This document shows positions 34,292-47,729 of a DNA stretch of 64,000 nt, in pieces (position 1 is the stretch's first letter; every line of letters starts with the position of its first letter). The notes under the pieces are model-generated. The model had not been told where the DNA came from, made no database searches, and worked only from the letters and a program-made list of their open reading frames with translations. The translations under genes and the position numbers were made by a program. The DNA comes from Dermatophagoides farinae (lineage: Eukaryota > Arthropoda > Arachnida > Sarcoptiformes > Pyroglyphidae), in the NCBI RefSeq assembly GCF_024713945.1, contig NC_134682.1:2046001-2110000 (forward strand), in the 5' to 3' direction.

Positions 34292-37200
34292 TTAGATGAT
34301 ATTGAAAATTTTCTTCAATTCAATCATCAATTGCCAATCACTTTTTTCAAGATCATCACGAAAATGTTCTTTCATTATATCAATTGATTCACGTGTAACA
34401 CGTGAATAGAGCATATCATTTGAATCAAAATGACGTCCAAATAATTTCGGCGCATCCGATGTACAATGTTCAATTTTAATACAAACTTCATCACCACGTT
34501 TAGCTTGTTCAACGGTTTTATGATCATGTTCAACGGTTGTTACACGACCAATTAGATCTAATTCTTTTGATGGTACAGCTAATGGTGTTCCCGATACAAT
34601 TGTACCATCATCAACATGTACACCAAGAACGATTGGATCACGTTTATTAAATATACAATTAGGTAATATTCGTAGTTTACATGGAAATACGGCTAAATGA
34701 CGATTTTGTTCTTTACGTTGTTTACGAAGATTTTCTTTATATGCTGTAAATTGATCAAATAAATGATAGATTATATCGGCTGTAAAAATTTTCACACCTA
34801 ATTGATCGGCTAATTCTTGTGCATCACGATCAATTTTTACATCAAATGCCAAAATAACAGCATTATCTGGTGAATTTTCCAACATGATTGATGCTTTCAT
34901 AACATCACGTTTAGCTACAGGTCCAATACGTACACCTGAATATGGGATTTTTGAATCTTTTAAAAATTCCAATAATGCTTCCAATGCACCCAATGTTGAT
35001 GCCTGAACATAGACACCTTTATCTGAACATTTTATTGCTTTCATTGCCGAACCAAATTGATTCCAACACATTGTTTTCAATCGTTCCAATTCGGTTTCGT
35101 TTTGGGTGACATATAAATTCAAACCGGCAACAGCTTTTTCTAGATCATGTGCAGCAATTTTAACACCCACCGATCCATATACGACACGCAACTCTTCATA
35201 TGGTGATTTAACACGTAATTCTTTCAATGGTTGTGGCACAAGTAATGCACGAATCTGTGTAATAATCGGACCATCATGACCGGCCAATACGATTTTATCA
35301 CCTTCACGTAGTTTACCATTTACTAATACAACATCAATAGTTGTACCGAGGCCAGGTATGGCTTTCACTTCCAATACAGTTGCATCCAATGAATCCAATT
35401 GATAATGGATACGTTTGGCCATTAATGTTTGTGTGAAATGTGTTATCAAATTGATTAGATTACCCATACCATCACCCGTATGTGCTGATGTTGGCACCAA
35501 TGATATATAGGTACGTGGATCAGGATTCTCATAAAATAATGCCGCATTAATTGATTGTTCGGCCAATTGTACGATAACTTTTTGTTTCAATGTATTAAAT
35601 TCATGTTTCGTATTCGATTGTTGTGAATTGATTAGATCTTCAACATCTTTACGGACATTTGAGCGCCATTCATAAAGACGATCAATTTTATTCAACGCCA
35701 CTATGAATGGTGTTTTACGTGATTTCAATAGATTCAATGATTCGATCGTTTGTTTTTCTAAACCATGCATAATATCAATAACTAATATGGCAATATCACA
35801 AAGTGATGAACCACGTGAACGTAGATTAGAAAAAGATTCATGTCCAGGTGTATCGATTATTAATAAACCTGGTATTTTTAGCTCGGTTTTTGTTTTCACA
35901 TTTTTACATTGTTCATGTATGGCCGTTGGTGGTACAAATGTGGCACCAATTTGTTGTGTAATACCACCGGCTTCATTATCCTGGATATGTGTTTTACGGA
36001 TATAGTCCAATAATTTTGTTTTACCAGTATCAACATGACCAAGTACACAAATGATTGGCGAACGAAATTTTTCCGGTGGTCTACTTGCCGGATTTGATGT
36101 TGCAAACAATAAATCCGGATCAATCGATTTTGATCCTGTAGGTGTTAGAGCCGTATCATTATTATTATGATTCATTGATTTATTAGATGACTTTTTGTTT
36201 TCTACAGATTTTTGTTGTTGCTGTTTCTTTTTCTTTTCTTCAATCACAATATCTTCCCAATCATCGGGAAATTCTTCTTCTTCTTCCTGTTCATCATCAT
36301 CAACCATTTCAATATCTTCATCTAATGGTTCAGTATTATCATCATCTTCTTTAGGTTCAGATAAATTATTATCCGATTTTGATTCATCTTCCTGTGAATC
36401 TTGTTTATCTAATCGTCCTTCTTTACGTGATTTACCAATCACTGCTTGACCAGATTCTTTTAACAATTGTAAACTCATTTTAGCTCGTTGAAGATCAGCT
36501 TTCTGTTTGGCGGTCAATAATTTTCCCTCTTTTTTCAAACGTAATTTTCGTTCTTTTTCCTTTTGCTTTTTCTTCTCTTTTCGTTCTTTTTCAAGTCGTT
36601 CCTTTTCCAATCGTTGCCGTTCACGTTCCTCTTCCTGTCGAATCTTTTCCTCTTCTTCACGTTGTTGTCGTTCTTCCTCTTCTTTTTGTTTCTTTAGAAT
36701 TTCTTGCATCATTGCTAATTGCTTTTTACTTGGACCTTTACCGGCTGCTTTTGTACTTGTTGCTGTTGATTGTTGTTCTTCTTGTTTCTTTTTTTTTGCT
36801 TCTTTACGTTTCTTTTTCTTATCTTTATTCTTACTGTTTACGGTAGTACCATCATCATCATTCTCATCATCTTCATCACTTTTACCGACATTATTATCAA
36901 TATCAGCTGTTTTATCACCATTATTGTTATTGGATTCATTTTGGCTGGTTTTTTGTTGTTGAACATTTGATGGTTTTGATTCTTGTACAGATTGATTCGT
37001 TGCTTTTTTATTATCTTTTTTTTTCTTATTTTTTTTATTTTTTGCTTGTGATTTATCATCATCGTCATCATCACCATTATTTTGATTGGTTGATTTATCA
37101 TGACTATTATTATTAGTAGCATTATCGACATGATTATTGTTTGATGATTTTGTTGCCATATCCGGTTGTTTATTAATATTTGATTCTATGGATTTCGATT

Positions 37201-37444
37201 GCGGTGGTGGTTTTTTACCTTCAACCATTTCCATATGTAATTCGGCTAACATTGCATCCAAATCTTCATCATCGTCATCATCTTTTTTCTTACGGCGATC
37301 TTTTTTACTTTTCTTTCCGCCTGTCTGTTTTTTAACATCACTATACATTGTAAATCGAATAAGAATGAATTGGAATTATCATTTTTTTCGATAAAAAAAT
37401 AAACATTCAACTTACTTGATCTGATTGATTTCTTGATCATCCAT
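34292..37444 (-). CDS. eIF5B: Eukaryotic translation initiation factor 5B
   Basis: Exon 1 (37416-37444, MDDQEINQI plus two bases) and exon 2 (34292-37340) give 1025 aa. Residues 1 to about 415 are a disordered, Lys/Glu-rich region with a long charged helix. The GTPase core starts at about 435 with GHVDTGKT (G1), followed by GGITQQIGA (switch I), DTPGHESF (G3) and NKIDR (G4). Domains II-IV follow and the end, KSDWQLMIELKKIF, matches the conserved C-terminal helix that binds eIF1A. eIF5B promotes joining of the 60S subunit in the final step of initiation, using GTP. The length is a little below human (1220 aa), the difference lying in the N-terminal region. No missing catalytic residue is seen. 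Confidence 0.96.
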
Positions 37445-38339
37445 GATTATAATGAACAATATCTTTATGAAATTTTAACAAAAGCGGATAATTTATGAGC
37501 AGAATTTCTTTTTTCAAAAAACCACATATAAAGTTAGTATGATCTATTGGTGGCAAGAAAAAAAAATTTACAGACAACGTGTCAATCGTTGAAATGAAAA
37601 TTAGATTAGAACAAAAAATAAACGGCATAAAAACAAACCTTGTGTGTGTGTGTGTATGTTTGTTTTAACAAATACAAAAATGAGACAAAGAGAAACTTGT
37701 TCCAGAAACAATCAACGAAAAAAAATTTGGCCAAAAAAAATAATTTTCAAATATGAAAATTGATTAAATAAAAACAAAATTCCTTTATGATTGATAATAA
37801 AAAAAAGAAAAAAAAAGATTAATCGGACGTTTTTTTTCGAAAAAAAAAGAAAATTCTGCAAATATTAAGAGCAGATTATAAATGTAAAAAATACATACCA
37901 AACAAAACGAATAATAAATTCTGAATGCCAACACACATACAACATACAACATACACACAACACGCATGCATGCATGTATTGAAGACATGTGGCAGCAGCT
38001 GATGATGATATTGCATCAGCATATGCCACTTCCATAATTTTTTTTTTGATCCTGTTCATAAATGACAGTACCAAAGGATTAATAAATAAAACAGTGTATA
38101 AAATAACAAAACAAAAACAACCATGTGAACAAACACTGTCAATGTATAAACATTAAATGATGAGCTTATTAAAGAATTTTTCCAAGTCAGATTCTTGATT
38201 TTGACGATAATTTATTTTTGTGATTTTTTTTCGTCTTTTTTTTTATTTCAATCGTTATTATCATTATGTAATTTCTATTCCAAAGTATTCATGATTCAAT
38301 CGATTTGACTTTCCATTTCATCAATTATTATTATCAATA
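37445..38339. other. Divergent promoter region of eIF5B and ZFR
   Basis: This is an 895-bp spacer between two divergently transcribed housekeeping-type genes, with a GT run (37641-37653) and A tracts. No TATA box is obvious near either start, and no other gene is seen. Confidence 0.45.
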
Positions 38340-41300
38340 ATGTTAAATTCACAACAACAACAATCGACACAATCATCGGTAACAACAACAGCAACAACAA
38401 TGGGTACGATAAATAATCCATCCGGTCAACCGGGTACTGTTGGCCAAGCAGCTCAAGCTCAATTAATGAATCAAATACCGATTGGTCAAGCAACACCTGC
38501 ATACAGGTAAGTTATGACCGTAGAAATTCTAAAGATTTTTTTTTTAAAGTCGATCACTGATCATTGTTGTTTGAGAAACAAATGGAAAAAATTTAATTTT
38601 TTTTTCAATTCGTCTTTCAATTTTTGTCAACAAAAAATCCATAAAGATTGGACAGATTTTTTTCCCCTCGTAATCCAAACAACAATAATTGTCATCGATC
38701 TTAGCCTATAGAAAAAAAAATCGAATATTCTGCAACACAATTGTGTGCTTGTTCGTTCGTTGGTTTCGAACATTTATTTTTTTATCATCTAATGTTTGTC
38801 CGTAGTTTAATCATTATTTTTTTTGAGCAATTAATATGATGATGATGATGTGATTGACAAACAAAAGAAATGAACCAAACGAATAGCCCGAAAGTGAAGC
38901 AGAATTGTAGAAAAAATATCCTTTTATTATTATGTTGCTAAAAATATATCATTACAATTGTGTTGTTTTAACAGCCAAGACATCGTTTTGTTTTACTTAT
39001 TACCGGTTACCACGATAAGATAATGAATGAATTTCTTGGCTTTACTTGGATTTTCGTGAACATCATATAGATCCACATCATAATCGCCGTTTTTATTGTT
39101 GTTGTTTTTATTATCAAAATTATGATGATGATTGTTAGTAATTGGATTGAATTTTTTTCGAAAAATAAACTTAACACATTTTCTGATTAAAATTTTTTTT
39201 TCTTTCATTTTTATTCACCAGTTATTATCAACAAACAGCAGCAATGTATCCATCACCATATAGTTATATGACAACAGCCGTAGCAGCAACATCGGCTACA
39301 TCCGTATATCCAACAACCGTTATTCATCAACAACAGCAACAACAACAACAACAAACAATTCCTGTTTCCGTTGCACCAACAACTGTCACCGATCCATATG
39401 CAGTATATGCTGCACAATTAGCTCAATATCAAGCATATGTAAGTTTTATTAACACAAATAAAAATGATTTAAAATTGTCAATTTTAACAATTAGCAACAA
39501 CAAATGCAACAATATGCAGCTGTTGTTGCGGCAACATCGGCCACACCTACCGTAACGCCAACAATCGTTGCGGCTAATCCAATGATTCCATTTCAACAAC
39601 CAACAATGGCATTTCAACCAACTTTAATACCTCCAGGTTGGTTAATTATTAATTATCTGATGATGATTTGAAAGATATTGATGTAAACATTACTTTTCAG
39701 GTCATTCATTTTATCCACAACCTGCTGCCGTTACGGCTACAACACCTATTGGTATGATGCCAACCGCTGTTCACACCACCACCCTACAACCTCAAATATT
39801 ACCGGCAACGACTTGCGTTGTCGCTACGACGCCCACTGTTACTCCAAATGTGGTATCGAGCAACAATAGCACTACTATCATGACAGCCGATATGAATGCC
39901 ATTGTGAATAGTCAAAAATTATCAAAAAAACCGGAAACCGGTCTCGATATTGTTAAAAAATCCAACTATTTTTGTGAAACATGTAAATTAGTTTGTTCAA
40001 GTGCCGAATCTATGATGAGACATGTGACTGGATTTAAACATAAAAAACGTCTTGAATATCTACAAGGTAATGGAATAAAAAAATTAGTGGCCAACGATCC
40101 GAATGTTTCTGAGTCGTCCGATAGCAAAAAATCGAACCCTCGTGGACCAACAATGATGAGTATCATATTAAAATGTCGTATTTGTGATGTTCCATGTGTT
40201 AGTGTTGATTCATATTCAAGTCATATACAAGGACAACGTCATAATCGTTCGATTGCATATAGAAAAAAAATGGGTGAACCAGTCTATGATAATGCACCGG
40301 AAATATTATCGAAAAATGTTCCAATAGAATTGGAGATGAAAATTAAAAAATTGTTTGCTGATAATAGTTCACGACAAGGTGAACAGAATAAAGTTGATAG
40401 AATGAAATCGGGACAAAAATTTGGTGAACCATCCGGTATGGATCGAATGATGATGGTGGAAAAATCTTCATCATCGTCAACACCACCACCACCACAGCCA
40501 TCGAATATGAAAAATGAAATCAAAGATTTTTTCGATTGTAAACCAATTGGACAGGATTTTATTGAAGAAGTTTTAAATCAAAATGGAAAAATAGTCTGTT
40601 ATACTTGTACACTATGTGAATGTCGTTTTAATGATGCAAATGCAAAAAATTTACATCTAAAAGGACGACGACATCGGCTTCAATATAAGAAAAAAGTTGA
40701 TCCAAGTCTAATTGTTGAATTTATAAAAAGTGATATGATAAAAATTGAAAATGAACAACTGGAAAAGCTAAGACAAAAAGAACGTTCAATGAAGAAAATA
40801 TTGCATACAAAACCATATCTTACTGAAGATCTTGATCCATTTCAATCGGTGGACAAATCCAAAGAATTTTCTTCCCTTTTCAAATATAATCAAAATAATG
40901 CACATACAACATCGATACATTCAACATATAAAGGAAATGAATATACACGATCATTCAGTGATTATTTACTTGAATATAGACATCATCTTATTCAACCATC
41001 AAAATTAGAATTAGAATACATCTATCAGACGGCCTATTTAGTGGAGAAAGCTATCCGTAGTGTTGGACGTTTCATTGAGCTAAATTTTCTACTCCCTATT
41101 CCGGTACCAAAATTTATATCCATCCATAAAACATTATTGCCAATGGATACGATTAATGATATGTTGGAAAATGGTGAAAATCGTCTAATACAAACAGATT
41201 CAAGACTTGTTGAATTTATTCGTGTTATACGTCCAGGACCACTTGGTAAAGGTTTATTACTTACTGGTGAAAGATATTTTAAGCTAATAATCTTATCATC

Positions 41301-42518
41301 AGTATTACCAACCGAATCGTTGCTTACATTATTTCAACGATTAGTACCGAAAGAAATTGAACGATTATCAAAAAATCCAAATGATTATCCGGGTGAATAT
41401 CATGTTCAATCGGAAATGATGAAGGATAAAACAAAATTTCGTATAACTTTATATACATTTGCATTAAATAGTGCTAGCGGTAGTAGTAATACTAATGAAC
41501 CAATGATATTGGATGATTCAAAAAAAATATTACGATTTGATTGTTATCTAACCTGTCCATATATTCGTGATGAAAATCAAGAAGAACTTCGAGAAAATGT
41601 ACCGGATTTATTGAATCAAGAAAAATGTCTTCGTTCATTGAATGATATACGACGTTATCGTTGGTTCAAAGATATGGGAATTAAACATAATTTTTTCACA
41701 TTTACATTACGAATTCTTCGTGAACTGACCAAACGTATTAAAATTTGGTCTCATGTATCACTTTGGGTATGTTTTTTTTTTGTTTTTTAGATTACTAAAT
41801 TCTTAATTAATTTTTTTTTTTGTTTTATTTCGATTAGACATTCGAAGTGATATTGGAACGAATATTGATCTCAGCGAATTGTTGTCTAGGGCCGGCATCA
41901 TTATTTCGACATTTTTTTGAATTTCTTGCTCATGGCATTTTGATGACACGTGGGCAAGGTTTAGCCGATCCATGTGAAGCACGTTTAGTGAATATATTCA
42001 ATTATCTTAGCCGTCAAGATAGAGAAGATATTATGTGTTCAGCACAACATTTAGTTCGATTAGTTGCATTGCGACAATTGGATAAAGTATTGAATGTTGA
42101 TTCGAAAATTGTCTATCAGATACGAATGAATGAAATGAAACAACTTTCAAATATTCAATCACGACAATCATCTAGTTTATCATCACATCAATCAACATCG
42201 ACTTTTCATGAGAATCCATATCGTTATAAATCAAAACCAAATTTTGATAGACAAAAATCATCAACAACAACAATCGGCGATATTAAAAATACACAACAAC
42301 AACAGTTACAACAACAGCAACAATTAGAACAACAACAACAACTTTTACAAAAACAACAACAATTGCTAGAACAACAGCAGCAACAGCTACAACAATTACA
42401 ACAACAACAACAGCAACAAAAACAACAATCAAAATCAGATGATAAAATTGAAAGAAATGTATCATTAAAACGTAAACTTTCAACAGATGATACATTTGAA
42501 GAACCTGATCTTGAATGA
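38340..42518 (+). CDS. ZFR: Zinc finger RNA-binding protein ZFR
   Basis: Five exons, 38340-38506, 39222-39438, 39495-39636, 39701-41766 and 41838-42518, give 1090 aa, the usual ZFR length (human 1074). The N-terminal third is Ala/Thr/Gln/Tyr-rich. Three widely spaced U1-type C2H2 fingers follow at about residues 263 (CETCKLVCSS), 331 (CRICDVPCVS) and 476 (CTLCECRFND); these bind double-stranded RNA. From about 550 to 940 lies the DZF domain, a nucleotidyltransferase-like dimerisation fold shared with ILF2/ILF3 (GPLGKGLLLTGERYFKL, FFEFLAHGILMTRGQGLADP). The C-terminus is poly-Q. ZFR proteins regulate alternative splicing and RNA handling in the nucleus. Splice phases agree at each junction. 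The first intron is 715 bp, long for this window. Confidence 0.94.
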
Positions 42519-42696
42519 AATTTTTTTTTTTTTTTTTTGCTTCTGTATAAACAAATTTATTATTAATTTTGATGTAATTGAAATTTTTTTTTTTTTTTTG
42601 ATAAATATTGAATAAAAATTAATGCCACAATTTGATCATTTTATTCTTCTTCGATGATTTTTGGTTCATATGTTGTTGTCGAAAAAAAATTGAGTT

Positions 42697-43026
42697 TTAC
42701 AATACAATTTTATGATGCATATGGAGTTCACGATAATTTAACCAATTCGGAAATACATGATTCCAATTGATACGTTCGCAATAATTACCTTGTTCCATGA
42801 CTGGTTCTGCAGTTGTTTTATCCAATCGTTTTAATGTATTACGTAATTTACGTTCAGCCATAATACGACGTTCAAAATCCATTTGATTAATTTTACGTCC
42901 TAAATTGAATAGATTTTTACGACCACGACGCCAACGGCCACAGGTACGAAAACCATCGGCTTCACGTTCATACCAACGATCTTCATATGGTGCAAATGCT
43001 GAATCTTCCGGTGCAGTGATGTGCAT
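42697..43026 (-). CDS. Small conserved-looking basic protein, unrecognised
   Basis: A 109-aa single-exon frame starts at the ATG at 43026 with a minus-strand AATAAA (TTTATT at 42640-42645) about 50 bp past the stop. The composition is protein-like, with no low complexity: aromatic and Arg-rich, with segments APYEDRWYEREADGFRTCGR, FERRIMAERKLRN and NWNHVFPNWLNYREL. There is no signal peptide or membrane span. Size and charge resemble small mitochondrial ribosomal or complex I accessory proteins, but I cannot name the family. It converges with ZFR on the plus strand. Confidence 0.7.
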   Translation of the reverse strand: MHITAPEDSAFAPYEDRWYEREADGFRTCGRWRRGRKNLFNLGRKINQMDFERRIMAERKLRNTLKRLDKTTAEPVMEQGNYCERINWNHVFPNWLNYRELHMHHKIVL

Positions 43027-45959
43027 TGTTTTTTTTTTTTTTTTTGGATAATTTTACTCAATCAAACAAAAGACACAGAATACAGAATACAAAGATCGAA
43101 TATATTTTTTTTTTGTATTTCGTTCGAAATGAATGTCGAATATGGAATAAAGAAAATGATGATTTCAACGTACAAGTAATTGTAAGTGAGAAATTCTGAT
43201 TTTACAAACACAAAAAGTAAAATTTATTATTTATTTTTTTTTGGCAGGAATTTCGTTATTTTATTTAAATGAAATTTTTTTTTTCATCCATTGCCAACGG
43301 AAAAAAATTTCAACAACAAAAACAAACGACAATCATTAACGATGACAAACGACTAAATACTACATGGATTTTCATTACGTCAAACAATTTTTCATTCTCC
43401 CTTCAAATGTTGATGACATTGAATCTATAAAAACCAATGTTAACCATTGGAATATTCTATGATTGCAATCATCATCATTGCCGCCATTATAATGTAGAAT
43501 GTTCATCAGTATTATTATTGAATGCAATGCCAATTTTTTTAATGCTGTAGAGGAATATTTTTCAATGTTTTTACGATAATCTTGTTCAATGTTGGCCAAT
43601 TTTTCAATATACAATTACACATACACACACAAAATGAATGAATGAATGAATGAAATCAATGCCTACGATAAATGAAAAAGAATTACGAAATTCTTGGATA
43701 TTTTTAAACCTTTTTTTGTTTGTTTCTTTATGTTTTTTTTGAAGAAGAAGAAACAATAACAAAATTTTAAATTAATCTAAACATCAACCGAATCACGAGA
43801 GCAAAAAAAAACAAGAATTTAAATGAAACACATAATGAATTCATTCATATCGTTACGATCAATTGATTTGATTTACAAATTTTCGATTTGAACCCATAGA
43901 ATTTGATATTTTATTGAATTCATTGGATTTCATTTGTTTTGAATTTTTTTTTCGTTGTTGTCATCATCATCATCATCTTCATCATCAGCATCAACATCAT
44001 CGAGGCCAAAGAGATTTTATGATTGAAACCATGAAAACATTCAATCTCTATGCTTGGTAACAAAAAAAAAAAAAATTTGGTCACGGCCACATACACACAT
44101 ACATACAAACAATTATGATTCAATCAATCCATTTTGATTTTGTTCATGTTTAGTTTTTGATTTTATTTTTTTTTTCTCTCTATATCTAACTCTCTCCTGC
44201 TTACTTGATGTTTAATGGATGGACATTGATAATGATGATGATAACAGTGGTGGTGGTGGTGGTCTTGTCCAAATACAAACACTTTTGAATTCAAGTTTTG
44301 TCTCTCGTTTATGCGAAAATATCTTCACTTTCACTTTTTTTTTATTTCATTTCTTATACAATGATGATTATCAGCTATTTCTCAATTCGAAAGAAGTAGA
44401 AAACATTTTTTTCAACTTGAAATTTTGAAATTTTCTTGTCCTCGAACTGTCGTTGTGAGTTGTTCGAGCTGATTTCAGATCGCCATCATCATCATTATCA
44501 TCATCGCCGAATGGACAAACAACGAAAGAAAGAGAAAAAAAAACATTCCATCAACAGTTGATTGAGTAACCAATTGAGCAAATTTCACTCTATGTTTGAA
44601 AAAAAAATTACCTTTTACCATTCGAATTGATATTACTTTTTTTTCTCTCTCTCTCGCTATGGATTCGATTCAATCGTCTCTTTTTTTGTTGTCAATTTGA
44701 TCCATGATCCAATCAAACGTCAACAATTATAATTATCGATGGTCACAATAACGGCTCCACCTTTGAAAATTGTTTATTCCATTGTTTGTTTACGATTTGA
44801 TGAATGAAAATTCTTTGTATTGAAAAATACCAAAGACCAACAATACCATCAATCGATTTCCCGATTATTTTCTTATAAAATAATTGGCATTTTTATTGGA
44901 AAAATCAATCAATCAATCAAATTGAGTGTGTGTGTGTGTGTGTGTGTTTCGCTGGTTTTTCCAACATCAAGATATAATATATCAAATATAAATATATAAC
45001 AGAAAAAAATGCATCAATGTTGGTCATGTAAGTTTTGAAAAATTGTAACAAATTCAAATAATAATAGTTAATAATGGTAGTAGTGGTGGTGGTAATTGAT
45101 CATCACTACAATTAAATTTAATTGTTATATGGACATTGAAAATGATGTTGGAAGATTTTAATAATTCAATTATTATTATTATATATGTGAATATATTGAT
45201 GTCACGTAGCTATTACTACTACCACCAATAAATTAAACAATCAAATCTTCAATCATTGTCATTTTTTATTATTCATTTCATACATTTTGGTCATCGAAAA
45301 TAAAACAACAACAACAACAACAAGAACAACAACAAAACTAGTAGCTCGATATATTTTGTTTCTTTTTTTTTGTTTGTTTATAAAAAAAGAAACTTTTAGG
45401 ATACTTCAAGGTTATTCATCATCATTATCATTACCATTATTGATGATATGAATAGTGTAGTGGTTGCTGGTAGAAGATATTGGGTTAACTTGCGCGACAA
45501 GTTTTTTTTTCTTCAGTTTTGTTTTTAGCTCACTTTCTTCATTTCTTATTCATTCTGAAAAAAAAATCATAATAATTCTACCAAACTATAGCGGTGTATA
45601 TATTATATTATAGTAATCGTCACACCCGTAACATTTATTTTCAGTACATAAATAAATACAGAAATTCATTCGATTTTTTTTTTTTTTTTTTTTGATGATA
45701 TCGATGATCAATGCTCAAAATTACATCGTAGCTGAGCAATAATTATATTTCGAGAATATTTTCAAATAATCTTATCAGTATTGAATCATCCATTCATTGA
45801 TTCAGTGTGTGATTTTTGATTTGAAAAAAAAATTTGTTTTTGTGAATTTGTTGTTGTTGTTGTTGTTGTCCACGAATATAATCCATTTGTTTTTTTTTCT
45901 TTGCTTCTTTTTTTTCGTGTCTACGTTTTCGATCAACAGTTCTTTACATTGCCATCAAG
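43027..45959. other. 2.9-kb gene-poor region
   Basis: AT-rich sequence with microsatellites (GT run 44926-44948, CAA near 45305, T run near 45677). A coding-looking minus-strand frame at 43375-43614 has no ATG or acceptor and is discussed as a finding. A short plus-strand start, MHQCWS followed by GTAAGT at about 45028 with a TATA-like motif upstream, could be a first exon but has no identified partner. Confidence 0.45.
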
Positions 45960-47092
45960 ATGACATTATTAAGTCTAATAGGCATCTATCTTTTATTGGT
46001 ATTAAAACCATTATTTTTTGTACAAATATCTGCACATCGTATGACGATTGATTTAAGCTATAAAATGGATGCAAAAATAATGAAATGGATTACAGCACGA
46101 CCATATGAATTACGAATATTAAGCCGTGATAAAAAAATTGGTAATCAAACCATTCGGTAAGTGTTTTTTGTTGTTGTTGTTGTTTTCTTGTCACATTCAT
46201 TTATTCATCATTCTTATTGTTGATAAAATCAATCCATTTTCTTTCTGTATGAATGATTTGTGTGAAAATCGATCTAAAAATTTATGAAGTGTAAAGTGAT
46301 CGAATAATGATGAAAAAAAAATGTTTACGACTTATTTATCATAATGAATATATGAATCCAATTCCTAAAAAAAACAAGTTTCCAAATTACAAATCAAATC
46401 AAATGTGATCATTATAATAATAATAAATTCCATATAATTCTTCATTTCATGAATCAATAAAATTCATTTATGACAGAATTCAATCGGATGAAACATTCAT
46501 GTCAACACATACTGGTACACATCTGGATGCACCGATACATTTTGGTGGCCAAGATAAATGGTCAGTGGCTGATATCCCGTTAAAGAATCTAATCAATCGG
46601 CCATTAGCTGTCATCGATGTTGTTGATAAAGCATCACATCAATTAGATTATTTGGCCACTGTTCGTGATTTAGAAGAATGGGAAAAAATTAATGGCAAAA
46701 TATTAATAGATTCAGTCATCATTATACGTACTGGTTGGTCACAAAGATGGCCAAATAAATTGGAATATTTTGGTACCGAAACAAATGATCCAAAACAGGC
46801 ACATTTTCCGGGCTTACATCCAAAAGCTGCCAAATGGCTAGTAGAACAACGACAAATTGTCGGTATTGGTATTGATGGTCCATCTATTGATTGTGGCCAA
46901 TGTAATGGAAAAGGCTCACATATCATATTAAATAGTAATAATATCTATATATTGGAAAATATTGAAAAATCAATATTCACATTGAAATCAACTGGAGCAA
47001 CGATAACAATATTACCATTGAAATTAGCTGATGCAAGTGGCTGTCCAGTACGTCCTATTGCCGAATATAATGATAATCATGATGAATCATAA
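45960..47092 (+). CDS. Secreted PF04199-type cyclase (kynurenine formamidase-like), exon 2a form
   Basis: Exon 1 (45960-46156) and exon 2a (46477-47092) give 270 aa. Exon 1 encodes a signal peptide (LLSLIGIYLLLVLKPLFFV) and the family start MTIDLSYKMD. Exon 2a carries the metal-binding motif HTGTHLDAPIHF with His77, His81, Asp83 and His87, plus FPGLHPKAA and IGIDGPSID. The bacterial-type members hydrolyse N-formylkynurenine or related amides or lactones (isatin hydrolase also belongs here) using zinc or manganese. The form ends with a soluble Asn/Asp-rich tail, so it is probably secreted. The phase-2 donor of exon 1 also fits the second copy of exon 2 at 48662. The substrate in mites is unknown. 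Confidence 0.88.
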
Positions 47093-47692
47093 AAATAGTT
47101 GATGATGATGATAATGAAAAACAAGACAAAACTTTTTTCTTTTTCCGTTTGAATGTATATGATGAATTGTATATATTACTATTATATATGTTTTGTTTTA
47201 TTTCTTGATTTTCTTGAATATTTACAATGGTGATGATGATTATTATATTTTACTAGAAGAAATTGATTGAAGATAATAATAATAATTAAATCAGACACAC
47301 TTGGTTTCATTCGATTCGATTTTTTTCTTCTTACTTTTGGGATGAAATCTATAGATTTTTTTTCTTCTTTTTTTTGGCAAGAATTTTGAACTCGATTCTG
47401 ATGCAAGTGTGGATGATGATGATGATGATGATGATATATGCGACAATGAACAACAATAACAACAAGCAACAAACAGAGTTATATGGGAAAGAAAATGGTG
47501 AAAAAAAAACTGGAACAAACAAGATCCGGTCGCATAACGAAAATAGATTTTGAAAAAAGTGAGAACGACAACGAATGATGCTCAGGAAAAAAAAGGAATG
47601 AATTTCAAGATAACAATAGAAAAAGAAAAAGACAAGTGTTGGGCGAACATTTTTCCAATCATTAATCTTGTTTCGTATGATTCATTTTTTTC

Positions 47693-47729
<37 letters not shown>

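Noticed and set aside
36195-36962. Plus-strand Ser/Cys/Phe-rich frames opposite eIF5B
   Set aside because: They are the antisense reading of the Lys/Glu-rich eIF5B N-terminus, with no start context or family match.
47182-47518. Minus-strand frame with a signal-like start between the cyclase exons
   Set aside because: It starts with TTG rather than ATG and is mostly translated CAA and ATC repeats plus Lys runs.
47693-47729. Regular ATC repeat considered as a CRISPR-like array
   Set aside because: It is a plain trinucleotide microsatellite without spacers, in a eukaryotic genome.
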